Assembly: GCF_009823805.1 (NCBI RefSeq)
Contig: NZ_WUEK01000001.1
Location: 330,688-394,687 of the forward strand
Source: Nocardioides flavescens
GTDB taxonomy: Bacteria; Actinomycetota; Actinomycetes; Propionibacteriales; Nocardioidaceae
Reading direction: 5' to 3'
DNA length: 64,000 nucleotides
Both the position numbers and the translations under genes were made by a program. This document shows, piece by piece, positions 6,564 through 14,354 of this stretch (the stretch's first letter is position 1; each line of letters opens with the position of its first letter). The notes below the pieces were generated by a model. That model saw nothing but the letters and a program-made list of their open reading frames with translations, searched no databases and was not told the DNA's origin.

Positions 6564-9188
6564 ATGACCGAGACCTCGCAGGACCGCGCCCCGGAGACGA
6601 CGACGGCCGACCGTGCCGTCGACGTACCCGACAAGCCGGCCCTCGAGGGCCTCGAGGCGACCTGGTCGCAGCGGTGGAAGGACGACGACACCTACGCCTT
6701 CGACCGCACCGCAGAGCGCGCCGACGTCTACTCCATCGACACCCCGCCGCCCACCGTGAGCGGCAGCCTGCACGTGGGCCACGTCTTCTCCTACACCCAC
6801 ACCGACCTGATCGCCCGCTTCCAGCGGATGCGCGGGAAGTCGGTCTTCTACCCCATGGGCTGGGACGACAACGGCCTGCCGACCGAGCGCCGGGTGCAGA
6901 ACTACTTCGGCGTGCGCTGCGACCCCTCGCTGCCCTACGACCCGGAGTTCACCCCGCCGGAGAAGCCCGACGCCAAGAAGCAGGTGCCGATCAGCCGGCC
7001 CAACTTCATCGAGCTGTGCGAGCGGCTCGTCGAGCAGGACGAGCAGGTCTTCGAGTCCCTGTGGCGCACCCTCGGCCTCTCGGTCGACTGGTCACAGCAC
7101 TACACGACGATCGGCGCCAAGGCGCAGACCGTCAGCCAGCGGGCGTTCCTGCGCAACTTCGCCCGCGGGGAGGCCTACCTCCAGGAAGCGCCGACCCTGT
7201 GGGACGTCACCTTCCAGACCGCGGTCGCGCAGGCCGAGCTCGAGGCCCGTGACTACGCCGGCGCCTACCACCGCGTCGCGTTCCACCGCCCCGACGGTGA
7301 GCGGGTCTTCATCGAGACCACGCGTCCCGAGCTGATCCCCTCGGTCGTCGCCCTGATCGCGCACCCCGACGACGAGCGCTACCAGCCGCTGTTCGGCAGC
7401 ACCGTCACCTCGCCCGTCTTCGGCGTCGAGATCCCGGTGCTCCCCCACCCCGCCGCCGAGCCCGACAAGGGCTCGGGCCTCGTCATGTGCTGCACCTTCG
7501 GCGACCTCACCGACGTGCAGTGGTGGCGCGAGCTCGACCTGCCGGTGCGCACCGTCATCGGCCGCGACGGCCGCCTGACCCGCGAGACGCCCGAGTGGCT
7601 GTCCCACGAGCCCGCGGCCACGGCGTACGAGGAGCTGAAGGGCAAGACCGCCTTCTCCGCGCGCGAGGCGGTCGTCGCGGCGCTGCGCGAGAGCGGCGAC
7701 CTCGACGGCGACCCGGAGCCCACCCAGCGGATGACGAACTTCTACGAGAAGGGCGACAAGCCCCTCGAGATCGTCGCCACCCGTCAGTGGTACATCCGCA
7801 ACGGCGGTCGCGACGCCGGCCTGCGCGCGGAGATGCTCGAGCGCAGCGGCGAGATCGAGTGGGTCCCGCCGCACATGAAGCACCGCTACGACAACTGGGT
7901 CGGCGGGCTGAACGGTGACTGGCTCATCTCGCGCCAGCGGTTCTTCGGCATCCCGTTCCCGGTGTGGTACCCCCTCGACGACGAGGGCGCCCCCGACTAC
8001 GACCACCCCCTGCTGCCCCGCGAGGCCGACCTGCCGGTCGACCCGTCGACGCAGGCCCCGAGCGGCTACTCCGACGACCAGCGCGGCAAGCCCGGCGGGT
8101 TCATCGGCGACCCCGACGTGATGGACACCTGGGCGACCTCCTCGCTCACTCCGCAGATCGCCGGTGGCTGGGAGTCCGACCCCGACCTGTTCTCGCGGGT
8201 CTTCCCGATGGACCTGTGCACCCAGGCCCACGACATCATCCGCACCTGGCTCTTCGCCCGCGTGGTGCGTGCCCACTTCGAGCACCACGCCTCGCCGTGG
8301 AGCCACGCGCTGGTCTCGGGCTTCATCCTCGACCCCGACCGCAAGAAGATGTCGAAGTCGAAGGGCAACGTCGTCGTCCCGACCGACATCCTCGACAAGT
8401 TCGGCGCCGACGCCGTGCGCTGGCGCGCCGCGATGGCCCGTCCGGGCCTCGACTCGCCGTTCGACGAGACCCAGATGAAGGTCGGGCGCCGCCTGGCCAT
8501 GAAGGTCCTCAACGCCTCCAAGTTCGTGCTGGGCAACGTCGGCGCGACCTCGCTCAACGCCTTCGAGGTCTCCGCCCCGGTCGACTGCGCGCTGCTCGGT
8601 CGCCTGGCCAACGTCGTCACGCGCGCCACCGAGGCGTTCGAGGCCTACGACTACACCACCGCCCTCGAGGTCACCGAGCGCTTCTTCTGGGAGTTCTGCG
8701 ACGACTACCTGGAGCTGGTCAAGGAGCGCGCCTACTCGGAGGAACCTGCCGACGCGACCGCCACCGCCTCGGCCCAGGCGACGCTCGCGATCGCCCTCGA
8801 GGTGCAGCTGCGCCTGCTCGCGCCGTTCCTGCCCTACGTGACCGAGGAGGTCTGGTCGTGGTGGCGCGAGGGCTCGATCCACCGCGCCCCGTGGCCCTCC
8901 GTCGTCGACCTCGGGGCCGCTGCCGCGGCGGACGCCTCGATGATCGACGCCGTCGCCGCCGCCCTCATCGGCATCCGCGGCGCCAAGTCGACGGCCAAGG
9001 TCTCGATGCGCGCCGAGCTGTCACGCGTCGAGATCTCCGGTCCCGAGGAGCTCGTGCGCGCCGCCGAGTCCGCCGCCGACGACCTGCGCCGCACCGGCCG
9101 CATCACCGGTGACCTCGTCTTCACGGTCTCCCCCGACGCCACCGAGCTCAGCGTCGACGCCGAGCTCGCCCCCGTCGCCGAGGGCTGA
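6564..9188 (+). CDS. valS: Valyl-tRNA synthetase
   Basis: An 874-residue class I aminoacyl-tRNA synthetase that charges tRNA-Val with valine. The HIGH motif is [11 protein letters not shown] (HVGH at 70-73) and the KMSKS loop is K595-M-S-K-S599. [14 protein letters not shown] follows the HIGH region as in valyl enzymes. The CP1 editing domain, the catalytic core with [14 protein letters not shown], and the anticodon-binding helical domain occur in normal order and length for actinobacterial ValRS. The start is the ATG at 6564, directly after a leaderless-type -10 element. It is monocistronic and divergent from the aminoacyl-carrier-protein operon. Confidence 0.97.
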   Translation: MTETSQDRAPETTTADRAVDVPDKPALEGLEATWSQRWKDDDTYAFDRTAERADVYSIDTPPPTVSGSLHVGHVFSYTHTDLIARFQRMRGKSVFYPMGWDDNGLPTERRVQNYFGVRCDPSLPYDPEFTPPEKPDAKKQVPISRPNFIELCERLVEQDEQVFESLWRTLGLSVDWSQHYTTIGAKAQTVSQRAFLRNFARGEAYLQEAPTLWDVTFQTAVAQAELEARDYAGAYHRVAFHRPDGERVFIETTRPELIPSVVALIAHPDDERYQPLFGSTVTSPVFGVEIPVLPHPAAEPDKGSGLVMCCTFGDLTDVQWWRELDLPVRTVIGRDGRLTRETPEWLSHEPAATAYEELKGKTAFSAREAVVAALRESGDLDGDPEPTQRMTNFYEKGDKPLEIVATRQWYIRNGGRDAGLRAEMLERSGEIEWVPPHMKHRYDNWVGGLNGDWLISRQRFFGIPFPVWYPLDDEGAPDYDHPLLPREADLPVDPSTQAPSGYSDDQRGKPGGFIGDPDVMDTWATSSLTPQIAGGWESDPDLFSRVFPMDLCTQAHDIIRTWLFARVVRAHFEHHASPWSHALVSGFILDPDRKKMSKSKGNVVVPTDILDKFGADAVRWRAAMARPGLDSPFDETQMKVGRRLAMKVLNASKFVLGNVGATSLNAFEVSAPVDCALLGRLANVVTRATEAFEAYDYTTALEVTERFFWEFCDDYLELVKERAYSEEPADATATASAQATLAIALEVQLRLLAPFLPYVTEEVWSWWREGSIHRAPWPSVVDLGAAAAADASMIDAVAAALIGIRGAKSTAKVSMRAELSRVEISGPEELVRAAESAADDLRRTGRITGDLVFTVSPDATELSVDAELAPVAEG

Positions 9189-9199
9189 CGGGGGCGGCG

Positions 9200-9285
9200 G
9201 AATCCCAGCATCTGCTGGGATCGCCAACGTTCTGGGGTGTTGCAACACCCCAGAACGTCAGGAACCCCAGCAGATGCTGGGGTTC
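9200..9285. repeat. 86-bp nested palindrome between convergent genes
   Basis: The whole 86 bp is an imperfect palindrome centred at 9242/9243, with core GTTGCAAC. Each half contains its own smaller palindrome (CCCAGCATCTGCTGGG on the left, CCCCAGCAGATGCTGGGG on the right), and the centre is ACGTTCTGGGGTGTTG and its complement. It fills the space between valS and the convergent TPM-like gene, so it may act as a bidirectional terminator. There is no T-run on either side. The three-hairpin (cruciform) geometry resembles a REP or mobile-repeat unit. Confidence 0.85.
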
Positions 9286-9333
9286 TCGTGACGCGTGTGA
9301 CGTGCCTGGCGGTACGCCGGGTCGGGCGGGAGG

Positions 9334-9732
9334 TCAGCCCTGGTGGGGCGCGTGGAGCGTCTGGGGGGCGCGGGAGTGCTCGGCGAGCATCTGGACGCCG
9401 CGACGCAGGCCGCCGACGAGGTCACCGGCGGCGAAACGGGACTGCATCTCGGCGACCGCGAACTCGACCTGACGGTCCGAGAGGGTACGACGCACGTCGG
9501 CCCCGGTGACCACCTCGACTGCGCGGGCCTCGGGGTCGACCATCACCAGGACGCTGCGCGCGGGCGCGACGAGCGAGCCGTGCAGCCCCTCGGCGAAGCC
9601 GCGGGGGTCACCCTCGGCGCGCCCGACGAAGACGGAGAACTCGACGCGGGAGACGCGCTCGGCCAGACGGATGGTCTCGTCGAGAGCGGCGCGCTCGGAG
9701 GACGAGAAGCGCTCACCAGCGGCCACTGGCAC
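9334..9732 (-). CDS. DUF5130 / TPM-like protein
   Basis: A 132-residue protein (GTG start at 9732) with a TPM/DUF5130-like fold: RFSSSERAALDETIRLAER, then VLVMVDPEARAVEVVTGADV and FAVAEMQSRFAAGDLVGGL. The family is widespread and uncharacterised in actinobacteria; TPM domains elsewhere have been linked to acid phosphatase activity or photosystem assembly. No signal peptide is seen. Its start overlaps the end of the membrane-protein gene by 20 bp, so the two are likely co-transcribed. Role unknown. Confidence 0.75.
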   Translation of the reverse strand: MPVAAGERFSSSERAALDETIRLAERVSRVEFSVFVGRAEGDPRGFAEGLHGSLVAPARSVLVMVDPEARAVEVVTGADVRRTLSDRQVEFAVAEMQSRFAAGDLVGGLRRGVQMLAEHSRAPQTLHAPHQG

Positions 9733-10048
9733 CGCCGGTCTGGGACTCCGCGTCGGCGGAGGCGGTGGAGGTGCTGGAGCCGGCGCTCAGCTGTCCGGCG
9801 TCGCCGCGCGGACCGCCGAGCCACTGGTTCTGCATCGGCTGCGCACCGGGGGCGATCCGCTCCCCGCGCGCCAGCGCCGGGGCGTAGATCGCGAGCCCGA
9901 TCAGGATGAACAGCAGCACCGGGATGCCGCCGAGCACCAGCAGGGCGTGGACGATGCTGACCTGGTCGGGATCGCTCCACCCGACCGGCACGTCCATCGG
10001 GATCAAGGCCGGGACGGCATCTGCCAGGGCGGTCGACGACAGGCTCAC
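9713..10048 (-). CDS. Small single-pass membrane protein, hypothetical
   Basis: About 111 residues from the GTG at 10048 (VSLSSTALADAV). One strong membrane segment (VSIVHALLVLGGIPVLLFILIG) lies near residues 31-52, followed by a short polar C-terminal region rich in Ser/Thr/Gln. An ATG at about 9998 (MDVPVGWSD) or an upstream in-frame start at 10123 cannot be excluded; the longer form would include a stretch that does not look coding. It overlaps the TPM-like gene. I do not recognise a family, and the pairing suggests a membrane anchor or partner for that protein. Confidence 0.6.
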   Translation of the reverse strand: MSLSSTALADAVPALIPMDVPVGWSDPDQVSIVHALLVLGGIPVLLFILIGLAIYAPALARGERIAPGAQPMQNQWLGGPRGDAGQLSAGSSTSTASADAESQTGGASGRW

Positions 10049-10130
10049 AGGGCGAGGATATCGGTGTCGTGCACCTGCTCGCGCCACGGTCCGGTCGACG
10101 TCGTGCGAGGTGCCGACGGTCACACCCCGA

Positions 10131-10166
10131 GCCGGGTCGGACGCCGGGTCGGACGCCTGGTCGGAC
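10131..10166. repeat. 12-bp tandem repeat upstream of mscS
   Basis: Three consecutive copies of GCC[G/T]GGTCGGAC, with a degenerate fourth copy starting at 10167. The array lies about 50 bp upstream of the mscS -10 element, between the divergent membrane-protein and mscS genes. It could be a replication-slippage array or clustered regulator sites. Confidence 0.7.
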
Positions 10167-10216
10167 GCCGTGTCCGCACCGACCCCCGGGGACCGTCGTC
10201 CTCACCCACCGCTCGA

Positions 10217-10229
10217 CATACTGGGCGCC
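10217..10229 (+). promoter_or_regulatory. Leaderless-type -10 element of mscS
   Basis: CATACT at 10217-10222 is followed by 7 nt and the ATG at 10230, with no Shine-Dalgarno. This supports starting translation at 10230 rather than at in-frame codons further upstream. Confidence 0.5.
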
Positions 10230-11321
10230 ATGCTTGTGCTCGCCGCCACCAGTCCGTGCGACTCCGAGGAGCAGACCTGCAACGTCGCCTTCGACCTGTG
10301 GCCCAACGACACCTTCGCCCGGGTCGCGGACGTCGTCATCGGCAAGCCGCTGGCCCTGCTGGGTCTGCTGGCGCTGGGCGTGCTCGTGCGGTTCGTGCTG
10401 CACCGGATCGTCGACCGCGTCGTCGTCGGAGCCGAGGACGGCGTGCTCAGCACCGACCGGTCCGGGCGCACGCGCCGCTTCTCGCGCAAGCGTCAGCACG
10501 ACCTGACGCCGGCCGAGGAGGCCCGCGACATGTCGGTGCGCAACCGTCGCATCCAGCGGGCCAAGACGATGGGCAGCCTGCTCAAGAGCATCATCACGGG
10601 CGTCCTGGTCGCGATCTTCGGCACGATGATGCTGAGCGAGCTCGGGGTCAACATCGCCCCGATCATCGCCAGCGCCGGCATCATCGGCATCGCGCTCGGC
10701 TTCGGCGCCCAGTCGCTGGTCAAGGACTTCCTCTCGGGCATCTTCATGATCTTCGAGGACCAGTACGGCGTCGGTGACGTCGTCGACGTCGGCGAGGCCA
10801 CGGGCACCGTCGAGGCGGTGAGCCTGCGGGTGACGCGGCTGCGGGACCTCGACGGGACGGTCTGGTACGTCCCCAACGGCGAGATCCTGCGCGTCGGCAA
10901 CAAGAGCCAGAACTGGTCGCGCGCGGTGGTCGACGTCGGCGTCGCCTACGGCGAGGACCTCGCCCGGGTCACGACGGTTCTCACCGAGGTCGCCCACGCG
11001 ATGTGGGAGGACGACGACTTCCGCCACGTGATCATCGAGGAGCCGGAGGTGACCGGCGTCGAGGCGCTGATGGCCGACTCGGTCACGCTGCGCGTGCTGG
11101 TCAAGACGGCCCCGCTCGAGCAGTGGGCGGTCGCCCGCGAGCTGCGCCAGCGGATCAAGGCCCGCTTCGACCACGAGGGCATCGAGATCCCGTTCGCTCA
11201 GCGGGTGGTCTGGCACCGCGACGACGAGCGCCACAAGGCGACTCCCCCGCCCGCTCGCGACGGCGCCCGCGACGACGCCCGCGACGACGCCCGGGACGAC
11301 AACGGCGCCGGCACGGCCTGA
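10230..11321 (+). CDS. MscS-family mechanosensitive channel
   Basis: A 363-residue small-conductance mechanosensitive channel homologue that would relieve turgor on osmotic downshock. Transmembrane helices are seen at about 33-55 (LALLGLLALGVLVRFVLH), 117-140 (LLKSIITGVLVAIFGTMML) and 145-175. The last is the Gly/Ala-rich pore helix IIASAGIIGIALGFGAQSLVKDFLSG, followed by the beta domain (DQYGVGDVVDVGEATGTVE, VWYVPNGEI). The C-terminus is cytoplasmic and ends in Arg-Asp-Asp-Ala repeats encoded by a short tandem DNA repeat at about 11265-11300. Monocistronic, and convergent with osmC. Confidence 0.93.
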   Translation: MLVLAATSPCDSEEQTCNVAFDLWPNDTFARVADVVIGKPLALLGLLALGVLVRFVLHRIVDRVVVGAEDGVLSTDRSGRTRRFSRKRQHDLTPAEEARDMSVRNRRIQRAKTMGSLLKSIITGVLVAIFGTMMLSELGVNIAPIIASAGIIGIALGFGAQSLVKDFLSGIFMIFEDQYGVGDVVDVGEATGTVEAVSLRVTRLRDLDGTVWYVPNGEILRVGNKSQNWSRAVVDVGVAYGEDLARVTTVLTEVAHAMWEDDDFRHVIIEEPEVTGVEALMADSVTLRVLVKTAPLEQWAVARELRQRIKARFDHEGIEIPFAQRVVWHRDDERHKATPPPARDGARDDARDDARDDNGAGTA

Positions 11322-11360
11322 GCCGCGCCGGCGCCGCCGGGTCGTCGTACGTCGGGAGTG

Positions 11361-11382
11361 GGGTCGGGTCGGGTCGGGTCGG
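11361..11382 (+). repeat. GGGTC pentamer repeat, G-quadruplex motif
   Basis: Four consecutive GGGTC units followed by GG give four G3 runs with 2-nt loops, a canonical G-quadruplex pattern on the plus strand. It lies between the convergent mscS and osmC genes, just before the osmC stop codon, so in mscS mRNA it would sit in the 3' UTR. Confidence 0.75.
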
Positions 11383-11387
11383 TAGCC

Positions 11388-11813
11388 TCAGGCCAGCGAG
11401 GCCGAGAGGGTGATGGTGGTGCCGGCGAGCGCCTGCGAGACCGGGCAGCCGGCCTTGGCGGCCTCCGCGGCCTCGACGAACTCCTCCTCGCTCATGCCCT
11501 CGACGGTGCCGACGACCGTCAGCCGGATCTCGGTGATGCCGGTCCCCGGCACGAAGTCGACCTCGGCGGAGGTCTCGAGCTTCTGCGGGGCGTGATCGGC
11601 CTTGGCCAGTCCGTTGGACAGCGCCATCGAGAAGCAGGCCGAGTGGGCCGCCGCGATGAGCTCCTCGGGGCTCGTCTTGCCGTTCGGCTCCTCCGAGCGC
11701 GCCGGCCAGGAGACGTCGTAGGTGCCGAGGCCCGAGGAGGCCAGCTCGACGGTGCCGGAGCCCTCGAAGAGGGAGCCCTGCCAGGTGGTGTTCGCCTTGC
11801 GTGTGGTCGCCAT
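11388..11813 (-). CDS. OsmC/Ohr-family peroxiredoxin
   Basis: A 141-residue OsmC-type thiol peroxidase that reduces organic hydroperoxides in the cytoplasm. The two redox cysteines are in AAAHSACFSMAL (near residue 57) and KAGCPVSQAL (near 121), the normal positions. The N-terminal MATTRKANTTWQGSLFEGSGTVEL forms the swapped beta strands of the obligate dimer. The ATG at 11813 agrees with family length (about 140). Monocistronic, with a short intergenic region to the divergent haemoglobin gene. Confidence 0.94.
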   Translation of the reverse strand: MATTRKANTTWQGSLFEGSGTVELASSGLGTYDVSWPARSEEPNGKTSPEELIAAAHSACFSMALSNGLAKADHAPQKLETSAEVDFVPGTGITEIRLTVVGTVEGMSEEEFVEAAEAAKAGCPVSQALAGTTITLSASLA

Positions 11814-11860
11814 GCTCCGAGTCTTGCAGAGCGGGTGCGAGGGGCGTTCGGGCCGCTCGG

Positions 11861-11873
11861 CACAATGGGGCAG
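11861..11873 (+). promoter_or_regulatory. Leaderless-type -10 element of the truncated haemoglobin gene
   Basis: CACAAT at 11861-11866 is followed by 7 nt and the GTG at 11874. This spacing favours GTG 11874 over the ATG at 11865, which lies inside the hexamer. Confidence 0.5.
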
Positions 11874-12284
11874 GTGAGTTTCTACGACGAGATCGGCGGC
11901 GAGGAGACGATCCGTCGCATCGTCGGCCGCTTCTACGCCGGGGTGGCCGACGACCCGGTGCTGCGACCGCTCTACCCCGAGGAGGACCTCGGCCCCGCCG
12001 AGGAGCGCTTCGCGCTGTTCCTGATGCAGTACTGGGGCGGGCCGACCACCTACAGCGACGAGCGCGGCCACCCGCGCCTGCGGATGCGGCACGCGCCGTT
12101 CGCCGTCACCCCCCGGGCCCGCGACCACTGGCTGCTGCACTTCCGCGCCGGCCTCGACGAGGCTCTCGCCGAGGGTCGGATCACGCCGGAGCAGGACACC
12201 CAGTTCTGGGAGTACGTCACCCACGCGGCGCAGTTCATGGTCAACACGTTCGAGGAGCCCCAGAACACCGGATCCCAGGCCTGA
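11874..12284 (+). CDS. glbO: Group II truncated haemoglobin
   Basis: A 136-residue 2-on-2 globin (trHbO) that binds O2/NO through haem and is linked to respiration and nitrosative stress in actinobacteria. It starts VSFYDEIGGEETIRRIVGRFYAGVADDPVLRPLYPEEDL. QYWGGPTTYSDERGHPRLRMRHAPFAV holds the proximal His in LRMRHAPF, and a Trp (DHWLLHF, the G8 Trp of group II) and Tyr residues on helix B/CD1 line the distal pocket. The start was chosen by promoter spacing; a form two residue pairs longer would begin MGQ. Confidence 0.95.
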   Translation: MSFYDEIGGEETIRRIVGRFYAGVADDPVLRPLYPEEDLGPAEERFALFLMQYWGGPTTYSDERGHPRLRMRHAPFAVTPRARDHWLLHFRAGLDEALAEGRITPEQDTQFWEYVTHAAQFMVNTFEEPQNTGSQA

Positions 12285-12342
12285 GCAGGATTCTCGCGAC
12301 GGCCCCGTGCACGCACAGCGGCCGGAATGGGTCGGCGCGACG

Positions 12343-12392
12343 GACCAGCAGATGCGTCGACCAGCAGAGAGCGTCGACCAGCAGAGTGCGTC
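12343..12392. repeat. 17-bp tandem repeat, three copies
   Basis: GACCAGCAGA(n)nGCGTC occurs three times in a row (16, 17 and 17 bp). The last copy ends at the stop codon of the downstream minus-strand gene. It occupies the space between the convergent haemoglobin and hypothetical genes. No function can be assigned. Confidence 0.65.
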
Positions 12393-12798
12393 AGCGCGAG
12401 GGATGGAACGACGTCGTCGCGCGGGGGTCGTGGGGCACCACGACGATCTGGACGTCGTCCTCGTAGATGATCCGCCCCGGGTCCTCGACCTCGACGCGCT
12501 TACACGCCACGTCGTGTGCAGCCAGGATCTCCAGACAACGCGGAACGCGCTCGAGCAGATGAGTCGCGGAGGTCCTGAACCATGCGGTGGCGAGCGGGTT
12601 GAGGTGCTCGTCGTACACCGTGGGATCGCTGACGGAGGGATCCGGGTACGCGGCGTCGAACCAGTCGTTGCCGACGCGCCAGTCCTGCTCCTCTCGAGCG
12701 GTGAGCCGGCCGGCGCGGCCGAGCAGGTTCATCAGGCCGAAGACACCCGTGTGAACGCCTCGCTTCCCGGCAGTGGGCGACTGGAAGCGGATGTACAC
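12391..12798 (-). CDS. Conserved hypothetical protein
   Basis: A 135-residue cytoplasmic protein from the GTG at 12798 (VYIRFQSP). I recognise its layout from actinobacterial genomes: YIRFQSP, then G.HTGVFGLMNLLGR, DW.R..NDWFDAAYPDPS, AWFR.SATHLLERVP.CLEILAAHDV, and a final GRIIYEDDVQIVVVP. No enzymatic motif stands out and the function is unknown. GC bias is weaker than in the neighbours, and the flanks (tandem repeats on one side, about 400 bp of non-coding DNA on the other) suggest a variable locus. Confidence 0.75.
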   Translation of the reverse strand: MYIRFQSPTAGKRGVHTGVFGLMNLLGRAGRLTAREEQDWRVGNDWFDAAYPDPSVSDPTVYDEHLNPLATAWFRTSATHLLERVPRCLEILAAHDVACKRVEVEDPGRIIYEDDVQIVVVPHDPRATTSFHPSR

Positions 12799-13202
12799 AG
12801 CGGCATTGGAGCACGGCGCTCCCCTCATCGAGCGCACGCCGCTCGTGGCCCGGAGCAGGAATGGCCCGCGCTGTCTGCGTGATCAGGGAGCCCCGCCCGG
12901 CTGCATCCTCCAGCCAGAGTCCGGGAGGCGAACGCGACCGGTGGGTAGGTCGGTCGGCGTGGTGCACCGGGGGCAGCCACGGCAGGGCCGGACGCTCCCA
13001 CGCGACATGACCGCCCTGTCATCCCGGTGCCGGGATCCGGAAGGGGCTCGTGCGTGGACACGCGGCCACGAACGACAGAGACGGCTGAGGGCCATCTGCA
13101 CCATGCGTCCGCGGATCGGCGACGTCGCCCCTCGACTCCCGGTGGACCGTACGGCTCAGCCATCGCAGCGCTCGGACGCTCGAATGCCCGAGACTGAGCG
13201 TC
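12799..13202. other. Gene-poor stretch, no convincing coding sequence
   Basis: About 400 bp between divergent hypothetical genes. Open frames exist on both strands, but their translations are Arg/Gly/Pro-rich without family resemblance, and base composition is less biased than in real genes here. No tRNA, hairpin terminator or strong promoter was recognised. It may be the remnant of a lost gene. Confidence 0.5.
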
Positions 13203-13571
13203 GTGAAGCCCTATCGGGTCAGGTTCATGGCCGAGGTCGGATGCGAGTACGCCCTCTGGGGCGACCCGTGGCGTCCGTGCCCGGCCAGCGGTGACCACGA
13301 CGTCGAAGACCTGGAGCACGTGCTGCCTGTGTCGGACGACCTCCGCGATCGCATCCTCGCGTGGGCCGATCGCTACCGCCGCTACGACGGTGGCGAACGT
13401 GAGCTCGACATGTGGGACTTCGACGGGCGCGGCATGCACATGAGCAGAGAGTTGCAGCGTGAACTCGGACGGCAGTACGCCGTGCACTACTTCTTCACGT
13501 TCGCTGGTGCGCGCGCGAAGTGGCTGACCACCGTCGCAGACGATCCCTGCCCTGGATGGACTGCCTCGTGA
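13203..13571 (+). CDS. Hypothetical protein
   Basis: 122 residues from the GTG at 13203 (VKPYRVRFMAEVGCEYALWGDPW). It is compact, rich in Tyr, Trp and Asp, and has no membrane segment or signal peptide. The N-terminal half looks like a small alpha/beta domain with GCEYALWG; the C-terminal half contains LPVSDDLRDRILAWADRYRRYDGG. Similar proteins occur as solitary genes or as immunity-like accessory proteins in actinobacteria, but I cannot assign a family. It lies alone between the gene-poor stretch and alkB. Confidence 0.65.
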   Translation: MKPYRVRFMAEVGCEYALWGDPWRPCPASGDHDVEDLEHVLPVSDDLRDRILAWADRYRRYDGGERELDMWDFDGRGMHMSRELQRELGRQYAVHYFFTFAGARAKWLTTVADDPCPGWTAS

Positions 13572-13611
13572 CGTCCGGCGGTGCCGCCCTGGCCTCCCCA
13601 GCCGTCCCCCG

Positions 13612-14313
13612 TCACCAGGTCGGCCCAGCCTCCATCGACCCGTCTCTGTGGAAGCGGTTGGTCGCACGACGCGTGGCGGGCTCCGGGGAGTCGGGACGCG
13701 CCTGGCTCGACGCGGCGAAGTTGACGCTGATCCGGGGCCCGGACGGAGCGCTCTGCTTGGGGACGCAGTGGCGCCAGTCGGTCTGGCAGCGCCCGCCCAT
13801 CACGATCAGGTCGCCGGCGAGCGGGTGCCAGGTGCTGCTCATCCCGCCCTGGGTGGGCCGCACCAGGAAGCGACGGGCCGCGCCGAGGCTCAGCACGGGG
13901 ACGATGCTGCTGCGCTTGAGCGCGGTCGCCCCGTCGCCGTGCCACCCGGTGCTGTCGCGGTGGTCGCGGTAGAGGTTGAGCCACAGGCGGTCGTAGGTCA
14001 CGCCGTAGTGCGCGCTCAGCGCCCGCGCCACGGTCTGCAGCACCGCGGGTGCCTCGGCCAGGTCCGGGAACTCCGCGGTCAGTCGCGGCTCGTCGACGCG
14101 CCGGGTGTACATCCAGCGGTCGCGCTGCTCCCACTCCTCCAGCGCGTGGAGCTCCTCGAAGACGGCGTCGGCGCCGCGCAGCAACCCCGGGACGTGCTCG
14201 ATCCAGGAGTGCTCGTCGAGCGAGACGCGGTAGGCGGACGCGAACGACTCGTCCACGGACGGCTCGCCCGCGTCGTCGGGCCCGCCGAAGAGCGGGAGGG
14301 CGGCGTCGGTCAT
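13612..14313 (-). CDS. AlkB-family Fe(II)/2-oxoglutarate dioxygenase
   Basis: A 233-residue AlkB homologue that would demethylate alkylated bases oxidatively. The double-stranded beta-helix core shows LWLNLYRDHRDSTGWHGDGA (HxD iron ligands), WRHCVPK (third His) and PRISVNFA (Arg binding 2-oxoglutarate, RxS pattern). RRFLVRP and LSLGAARRF match the substrate-lid strand. The N-terminus MTDAALPLF is typical. The C-terminal 25 residues extend beyond the fold. Upstream on the minus strand a TAGTCC hexamer 7 nt before the ATG at 14313 suggests a leaderless start. No ada-like gene is nearby. Confidence 0.93.
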   Translation of the reverse strand: MTDAALPLFGGPDDAGEPSVDESFASAYRVSLDEHSWIEHVPGLLRGADAVFEELHALEEWEQRDRWMYTRRVDEPRLTAEFPDLAEAPAVLQTVARALSAHYGVTYDRLWLNLYRDHRDSTGWHGDGATALKRSSIVPVLSLGAARRFLVRPTQGGMSSTWHPLAGDLIVMGGRCQTDWRHCVPKQSAPSGPRISVNFAASSQARPDSPEPATRRATNRFHRDGSMEAGPTW

Positions 14314-14354
14314 GCGTCCAGGACTACCAGCGGCCACCGACAGGCGGCCTGCAC

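Noticed and set aside
7092..8882. Long minus-strand frame opposite valS
   Set aside because: Shadow frame: Val/Gly/Leu/Arg-rich with no family resemblance, while valS on the plus strand is unmistakable.
9200..9285. Insertion-sequence end or attachment site at the 86-bp palindrome
   Set aside because: No transposase or integrase gene, no target duplication and no tRNA nearby; more like an extragenic palindrome or terminator.
12825..13667. Open frames on both strands over 12.8-13.7 kb as a possible gene
   Set aside because: No recognisable motif, atypical composition for this genome and no ribosome-binding site; overlaps better-supported genes at both ends.
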